DNA of 7,963 bases from an uncultured Gammaproteobacteria bacterium (GTDB lineage Bacteria; Pseudomonadota; Gammaproteobacteria; GCA-002705445; GCA-002716945): contig CAJWMM010000022.1 in NCBI GenBank assembly GCA_913043035.1, forward strand, positions 1 to 7,963, in the 5' to 3' direction. The first letter of the stretch is position 1; each line of letters starts with the position of its first letter. Both the position numbers and the translations under genes were made by a program. Under the pieces are notes generated by a model, which was not told where the DNA came from, made no database searches, and was given only the letters and a program-made list of their open reading frames with translations. Positions 4,796-7,963 of the stretch are shown here, piece after piece.

Positions 4796-4804
4796 ATTTT
4801 ATCA
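4796..4804 (-). promoter_or_regulatory. Extended -10 promoter element for the 38-aa microprotein
   Basis: On the minus strand TGA is followed directly by TAAAAT, an extended -10 (TGnTANAAT-type) element that needs little or no -35 sequence. Six bases separate it from the ATG at 4789. Confidence 0.4.
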
Positions 4805-4819
4805 CAGAGTAAATAGTGC

Positions 4820-4825
4820 TATCTT
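4820..4825 (+). promoter_or_regulatory. Candidate -10 box for the heme monooxygenase gene
   Basis: TATCTT lies 6 nt before the ATG at 4832. That gene has no Shine-Dalgarno, so a leaderless start is possible. No good -35 hexamer is found at the normal distance. Confidence 0.3.
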
Positions 4826-4831
4826 GTATTA

Positions 4832-5137
4832 ATGAAATTTATTGCAATGAACAGGTTTAAAATTATATTGGGCAAAGAAGATGATTTTGAAAATGTTTGG
4901 AAAACAAGAGAAACATTTCTTGACGATGTCAATGGCTTCATAAGTTTCAACTTATTACGAGGAGATTCAACCGATGAATATACTTTGTATTCTTCTCATT
5001 CGATATGGCAGAGTAAAGAGCATTTTATAGCATGGACAAAATCTGAGGCATTTAGAAAAGCTCATAAGAATGCAGGAGAAAACAAACCACTATATCTTGG
5101 ACATCCAGAATTTGAGGGATTTAATGTAGTCCTATAA
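4832..5137 (+). CDS. Putative heme-degrading monooxygenase (ABM fold, IsdG/HmoA-like)
   Basis: This is a complete 101-aa antibiotic-biosynthesis-monooxygenase-fold protein. Three residues fall at the positions of the IsdG/IsdI catalytic triad: N7 (M-N-R-F), W68 (F-I-A-W) and H78 (F-R-K-A-H-K). In IsdG these are N7, W67 and H77, where His ligates heme iron and Trp and Asn shape the distorted heme. W59-Q...E-H-F-I-A-W, then S-E-A-F-R-K-A-H, is the standard run of this group. The likely reaction is oxygen- and reductant-dependent opening of heme with release of iron; the product cannot be told. ABM domains also include quinol monooxygenases, but those generally lack the N/W/H set. It is cytosolic. 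The ATG is preceded by a TATCTT instead of a Shine-Dalgarno. The stop lies 1 nt from the stop of the convergent 42-aa peptide. Confidence 0.8.
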   Translation: MKFIAMNRFKIILGKEDDFENVWKTRETFLDDVNGFISFNLLRGDSTDEYTLYSSHSIWQSKEHFIAWTKSEAFRKAHKNAGENKPLYLGHPEFEGFNVVL

Positions 5138-5138
5138 G

Positions 5139-5267
5139 TTAAACAAAGATAACATAAAGAATTAACGTAATAATAAGAGGAACAACAAAACCAGCTAGCA
5201 GAATAGGTATAATCCAGCTAAAAGGATTCTCCCTATTAAAACCAAAAAAATTTTTTTTCCTTTTCAT
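5139..5267 (-). CDS. 42-aa single-helix membrane microprotein downstream of the GGT gene
   Basis: This is a 42-codon gene, M-K-R-K-K-N-F-F-G-F-N-R-E-N-P-F-S-W followed by one long hydrophobic helix (about 18-42) that reaches the C-terminus. The basic start (K2, R3, K4, K5, R12) puts the N-terminus in the cytoplasm, like a tail-anchored peptide. The ATG is 33 nt after the stop of the gamma-glutamyltranspeptidase gene on the same strand, so it may be read with it; no Shine-Dalgarno is seen. Codons 3-8 contain A8 directly followed by T7, a tract prone to slippage. Family unknown. Confidence 0.5.
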   Translation of the reverse strand: MKRKKNFFGFNRENPFSWIIPILLAGFVVPLIITLILYVIFV

Positions 5268-5300
5268 TTTAAATTAATCGTTATCTTAGTTATCAAAGTT

Positions 5301-7001
5301 TTATCTACCAATAGCCAACCCTTCTCTCCTCGGGTCCGATACTCCTACAATTACATTACTATCATCAAAATGTATACCATTTAGTGCACTCAGAAGATTC
5401 TTTACTTCTATTTTATGACCTTTTCTTTCAAGAGATCTGGTCACATTTGTGATACTCTCACTCTCAATTACATTACCCTGGCTTAGTAAATGGGCTGCGT
5501 ATATTGCATCCTTGAGTGTGCTTTTGTAATACAGTACATCTATTAGTCTTTGTGTTACGTGACCTATAATCCTACTTCCACCAGCAGAACCTAAAACCAA
5601 AACAGGTGAACCATCAGATTTCTTAAAAACAATAGTGGGAGTCATTGATGATCGAGGTCTTTTCCCAGCTTGAACTCTATTCGCAACACTTCTATTTTTA
5701 TCATATGCTAAGAATGAAAAATCTGTAAGTTCGTTGTTAAGTAAATAACCATTGGACATAAGCTTAGAACCAAAAGAACTCTCAATGGTCGAAGTCATGG
5801 AGAGAATATTACCCTCCATGTCAACAATAGAAATATGGGTTGTCCCACGTTCTTCCGGACCGAGGCCATTGGTATTATTTTGATACCTCATACCTACTAA
5901 ACCATGGCTAGGATTGTGTAATATTTCATTACCAATTTGTTGATAACGATTTTTTATATACTCATCTGCTAGTAATTTTCTACCAGGAGTGTCCACAAAA
6001 TCTGAATCTGCAATATAATAATTCCTATCAGCAAATGCTAACTTAGAAGCTTCGATGTATGTATGCCAAGTTGGTGAATACTCAAAAATTTTTAGAATTT
6101 GCAACATTGTGATAGCTCCAGAAGATGGCTCGCCCATCGAGCAAACTTTATACTCAAAAAAATCATCACAAACAGGGTCCCTTCGTATAACCTTATAGCT
6201 ATCAAAATCATTCTGTTTGATATCTCCTCCATTTGCATTAACAGTTAGAATTATATTTGTAGACATAGGATTTCTGTAGAAGCTCTCATAGCCATGTTTA
6301 GCAAGAGAATCTAGACTTTCTGCGTAATGTGGATTTTTGATGAAATTAGTATCCAGAAAGTAATCGTTAGTATAATCAGAATTCATCAAATTTTTTTTAT
6401 TACGAGATATTGACTTCTTAAGATCATTTGAGAGCACAAATCCATTTAGAGCAAGTTCACGAGCCGGACGAATCAGCTCAGACATCGATAGCTTTCCATA
6501 TTCATTATGAAGTTTGCCCAGAAGAGCTGGTGTTCCAGGAATACCAACAGACTTTCCACTTGAGCGAGCTATACTAAAATCCATAATTTGACCAGTTGAA
6601 TCCCTAAAAAGGTTTTCATCTGCCGATTGTGGAGCCGTCTCTCGTGCATCAAGCGTAATTAATTTTTTTTTGTTTTTATCATAATATAAAACAAATGCAC
6701 CTCCACCTAATCCAGATGCATGTGGCTCAGTCAATCCAAGCACAAGCTGTGCCGCAATCGCTGCATCCGCTGCACTACCCCCATCATCAAGTATTTTGTA
6801 GGCAGCTGCACTAGCTCGTCTATCAGAGGTAACAACCATGAATTGTTGAGTTTTTGCAACCGCTGATTCTTGTGAGAAATTTTCAGAATTCTCAGAATTA
6901 TCGCTTTGCCCTAATGACACTTTTATTTGGACAAAAAATAGAGAAACTAAAAGTAGTATCCTTATAATTCTTTGACTGTTATTTGCCATAATGTCATTCA
7001 T
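5301..7001 (-). CDS. ggt: Gamma-glutamyltranspeptidase precursor (glutathione hydrolase)
   Basis: This is a full-length 566-aa exported GGT, an N-terminal nucleophile hydrolase that cuts the gamma-glutamyl bond of glutathione and transfers or hydrolyses the glutamyl group. A signal peptide covers about residues 11-31. The large subunit begins at 49-60 and holds R120 (D-A-R-E-T-A-P), which binds the substrate carboxylate. Self-cleavage is expected before T387 in E-R-G-T-T-H, making T387 the nucleophile. Further site residues are T405, E407, E424, D427, S451-S452 (R-S-S-M-T-P-T) and G474-G475. Glu at 407, where the E. coli enzyme has Asn, and N-N-E-L-T-D-F are as in Bacillus GGTs, and the lid-loop stretch 428-447 is short. 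A start at M5 (6989) is equally possible: AAGGA lies 11 nt before it, whereas nothing usable precedes M1. The product is periplasmic or secreted. The gene is divergent from the methyltransferase; a 42-aa peptide follows. Confidence 0.93.
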   Translation of the reverse strand: MNDIMANNSQRIIRILLLVSLFFVQIKVSLGQSDNSENSENFSQESAVAKTQQFMVVTSDRRASAAAYKILDDGGSAADAAIAAQLVLGLTEPHASGLGGGAFVLYYDKNKKKLITLDARETAPQSADENLFRDSTGQIMDFSIARSSGKSVGIPGTPALLGKLHNEYGKLSMSELIRPARELALNGFVLSNDLKKSISRNKKNLMNSDYTNDYFLDTNFIKNPHYAESLDSLAKHGYESFYRNPMSTNIILTVNANGGDIKQNDFDSYKVIRRDPVCDDFFEYKVCSMGEPSSGAITMLQILKIFEYSPTWHTYIEASKLAFADRNYYIADSDFVDTPGRKLLADEYIKNRYQQIGNEILHNPSHGLVGMRYQNNTNGLGPEERGTTHISIVDMEGNILSMTSTIESSFGSKLMSNGYLLNNELTDFSFLAYDKNRSVANRVQAGKRPRSSMTPTIVFKKSDGSPVLVLGSAGGSRIIGHVTQRLIDVLYYKSTLKDAIYAAHLLSQGNVIESESITNVTRSLERKGHKIEVKNLLSALNGIHFDDSNVIVGVSDPRREGLAIGR

Positions 7002-7006
7002 CCTTA

Positions 7007-7034
7007 TTGAAGATTGTTTTATTTAAACTAAAAT
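7007..7034 (+). promoter_or_regulatory. Promoter of the methyltransferase gene, leaderless geometry
   Basis: TTGAAG (7007-7012) and TAAAAT (7029-7034) are 16 bp apart. Seven bases separate the -10 box from the ATG at 7042, which has no Shine-Dalgarno, so the transcript is predicted to start at the ATG. The element fills most of the 40-bp gap between this gene and the divergent ggt start. Confidence 0.5.
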
Positions 7035-7041
7035 TAAGTAT

Positions 7042-7839
7042 ATGACTGACTTCGCTGCAATAAAAGAAAATGCCAGGAAAATGTGGTCAACTTTCGCCGC
7101 ATTTGAGACGGTAACTGGGCTGGCTGCACCAGAACTTGTTAAATTTGCTGGTGTTCAAAAAGGTGATCATGTTCTTGATGTTGGATGTGGAACCGGTGTA
7201 GTGGCCGTTACCGCAGCACAATTAGGGGCAAGAGTCACCGCCTCTGATCTGACACCTGAGCTTGTCACAAGAGCCCGAGAGAATTCGGCGATTTCTGGAT
7301 TTGATATAGATTTTCAGATTGCAGACGTTGAGCAATTGCCTTATGAAAATGATAAATTTGATTTTGTCTTAAGTCAATTTGGCCACATGTTTGCGCCACG
7401 TGCTGAGTTAGCAGTGGCAGAGATGCTAAGAGTCCTTAAACCTGGTGGTGTTATCGCATTTTCAACTTGGCCTCCGGAATTATTAACAGGCAGATTATTT
7501 ATTTTAACTGGAAAATATGGCTCACCTCCTCCAGCAGGAGTATCATCTCCAGTTGATTGGGGAAAAGTTGAAGTAATCCGAGAAAGACTAGGCGAAAAAG
7601 TAAAACATATCTCTTTTCACAGAGCACAATATGGAAACCCAGCGATGAGCCCATCTCATATGAGGATACTCCTTGAGAAATATATAGGACCTGTTACTGC
7701 GGTAGTAAAGAGGCTTGAGGAGGACAACCCTGACAAACTGACACTCTTTAGGAGTGAAGTCGACGTTCTTTTAGGAGAATACTTCGAGAACAATACTGTC
7801 ATACAAAGTTACCTGATGACACGAGGGATTAAGTTATAA
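7042..7839 (+). CDS. Class I SAM-dependent methyltransferase (Methyltransf_11/25 type)
   Basis: This is a complete 265-aa class I methyltransferase. Motif I is V-L-D-V-G-C-G-T-G (44-52, SAM-binding loop); the acidic end of beta-2 is S-D69-L; motif II-like A-D95-V-E-Q-L-P contacts the adenine; S-Q-F-G-H-M-F follows at 111-117; and L-K-P-G-G (132-136) marks motif III. The region 145-265 is less conserved and would form the substrate lid, so the substrate (quinone, lipid or small molecule) is unknown. There is no signal peptide or membrane helix. It starts without a Shine-Dalgarno but with a well-placed promoter. Its GC content is visibly higher than that of neighbouring genes: 31 of 60 bases at 7081-7140 and 35 of 60 at 7201-7260, against 13 of 60 at 6361-6420 in ggt. 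This suggests a different origin or selection. Confidence 0.88.
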   Translation: MTDFAAIKENARKMWSTFAAFETVTGLAAPELVKFAGVQKGDHVLDVGCGTGVVAVTAAQLGARVTASDLTPELVTRARENSAISGFDIDFQIADVEQLPYENDKFDFVLSQFGHMFAPRAELAVAEMLRVLKPGGVIAFSTWPPELLTGRLFILTGKYGSPPPAGVSSPVDWGKVEVIRERLGEKVKHISFHRAQYGNPAMSPSHMRILLEKYIGPVTAVVKRLEEDNPDKLTLFRSEVDVLLGEYFENNTVIQSYLMTRGIKL

Positions 7840-7848
7840 TTGAGACAT

Positions 7849-7865
7849 AACATCCTGTTGATGTT
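7849..7865 (+). terminator. Weak hairpin after the methyltransferase gene
   Basis: AACATC (7849-7854) pairs with GATGTT (7860-7865) around a 5-nt loop, followed by GAATAATTTT. The stem is short and AT-rich and has no proper U-tract. It also overlaps the -35 box of the tRNA promoter. It is a possible weak terminator only. Confidence 0.25.
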
Positions 7866-7892
7866 GAATAATTTTACTATCGAATATACACT
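7864..7892 (+). promoter_or_regulatory. Promoter of tRNA-Ala
   Basis: TTGAAT (7864-7869) and TACACT (7887-7892) are separated by exactly 17 bp. The predicted start near 7899 leaves a leader of about 13 nt before the tRNA at 7913, as expected for a stable-RNA promoter. Confidence 0.5.
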
Positions 7893-7912
7893 CTAATCTC
7901 ATTGATTATTTT

Positions 7913-7963
7913 GGGGCTATAGCTCAGCTGGGAGAGCATCTGCTTTGCAAGCAGGAGGTCGTC
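7913..7963 (+). tRNA. tRNA-Ala, anticodon TGC (5' part, cut by the window end)
   Basis: The sequence begins GGGGCTATAGCTCAGCTGGG, a typical tRNA-Ala acceptor and D-arm with the G1-G4 run. The anticodon stem arms CTGC and GCAG enclose the loop TTTGCAA, with anticodon TGC at 7946-7948, reading GCN (mainly GCA) codons. About 51 of some 76 nt are present; the T-arm and acceptor 3' strand lie beyond the window. It has its own promoter upstream. Whether further tRNAs or rRNA genes follow cannot be seen. Confidence 0.93.

Noticed and set aside
1..7963. CRISPR array, insertion sequence, prophage genes, or toxin-antitoxin pair
   Set aside because: No regularly spaced repeats, transposase or integrase motifs, terminal inverted repeats or phage genes were seen. 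The small hydrophobic peptides lack a visible antitoxin partner.

Overview
This is an AT-rich, gene-dense bacterial chromosome segment. Gammaproteobacterial ancestry is my best guess: there is a PsiE-family gene, a proteobacterial-type persulfide dioxygenase, an outer-membrane-type barrel ending in Phe, and a tRNA-Ala(TGC) of common proteobacterial form. The low GC and very short intergenic gaps resemble streamlined marine lineages. I cannot fix the taxon more precisely from the sequence alone.

Left part (1-1333), minus strand: the first bases of a gene with a strong Shine-Dalgarno; a small exported beta-barrel-like protein whose near-consensus promoter places the transcription start on its ATG; a 12-bp hairpin; and a cupin protein. 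Divergent from the cupin is an ETHE1-type persulfide dioxygenase (1334-2017, plus strand).

Middle part (2017-5267): a run of very small proteins, most of them a single hydrophobic helix with little else. The plus-strand series is a DUF4177-like soluble protein, a 60-aa two-helix protein, 32-aa and 38-aa membrane peptides, and a secreted SHOCT-domain protein. It faces a minus-strand 31-aa membrane peptide that has the best promoter and ribosome binding site in the window. Then come a 42-aa peptide, a minus-strand psiE plus membrane-protein operon with an operator-like palindrome over its predicted start site, a 25-aa peptide, a 38-aa peptide, an IsdG/HmoA-like heme monooxygenase, and a 42-aa peptide downstream of the GGT gene. 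Eight proteins of 25-60 residues with hydrophobic helices lie within about 3 kb; seven of them have 42 residues or fewer. This cluster is the most unusual content of the window.

Right part (5301-7963): a complete periplasmic gamma-glutamyltranspeptidase (minus), a divergent class I SAM methyltransferase with clearly higher GC than its neighbours, and the 5' two-thirds of a tRNA-Ala(TGC) with its own promoter, cut by the window edge.

Two themes link genes. (1) Thiol and stress chemistry: the persulfide dioxygenase and GGT both act on glutathione derivatives, and the IsdG-like enzyme on heme. (2) Gene starts: five genes that lack a Shine-Dalgarno have a -10-like hexamer 6-7 nt before the ATG, as expected for leaderless mRNAs, while other genes carry strong Shine-Dalgarno sequences. 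All functional links between neighbours are inference.
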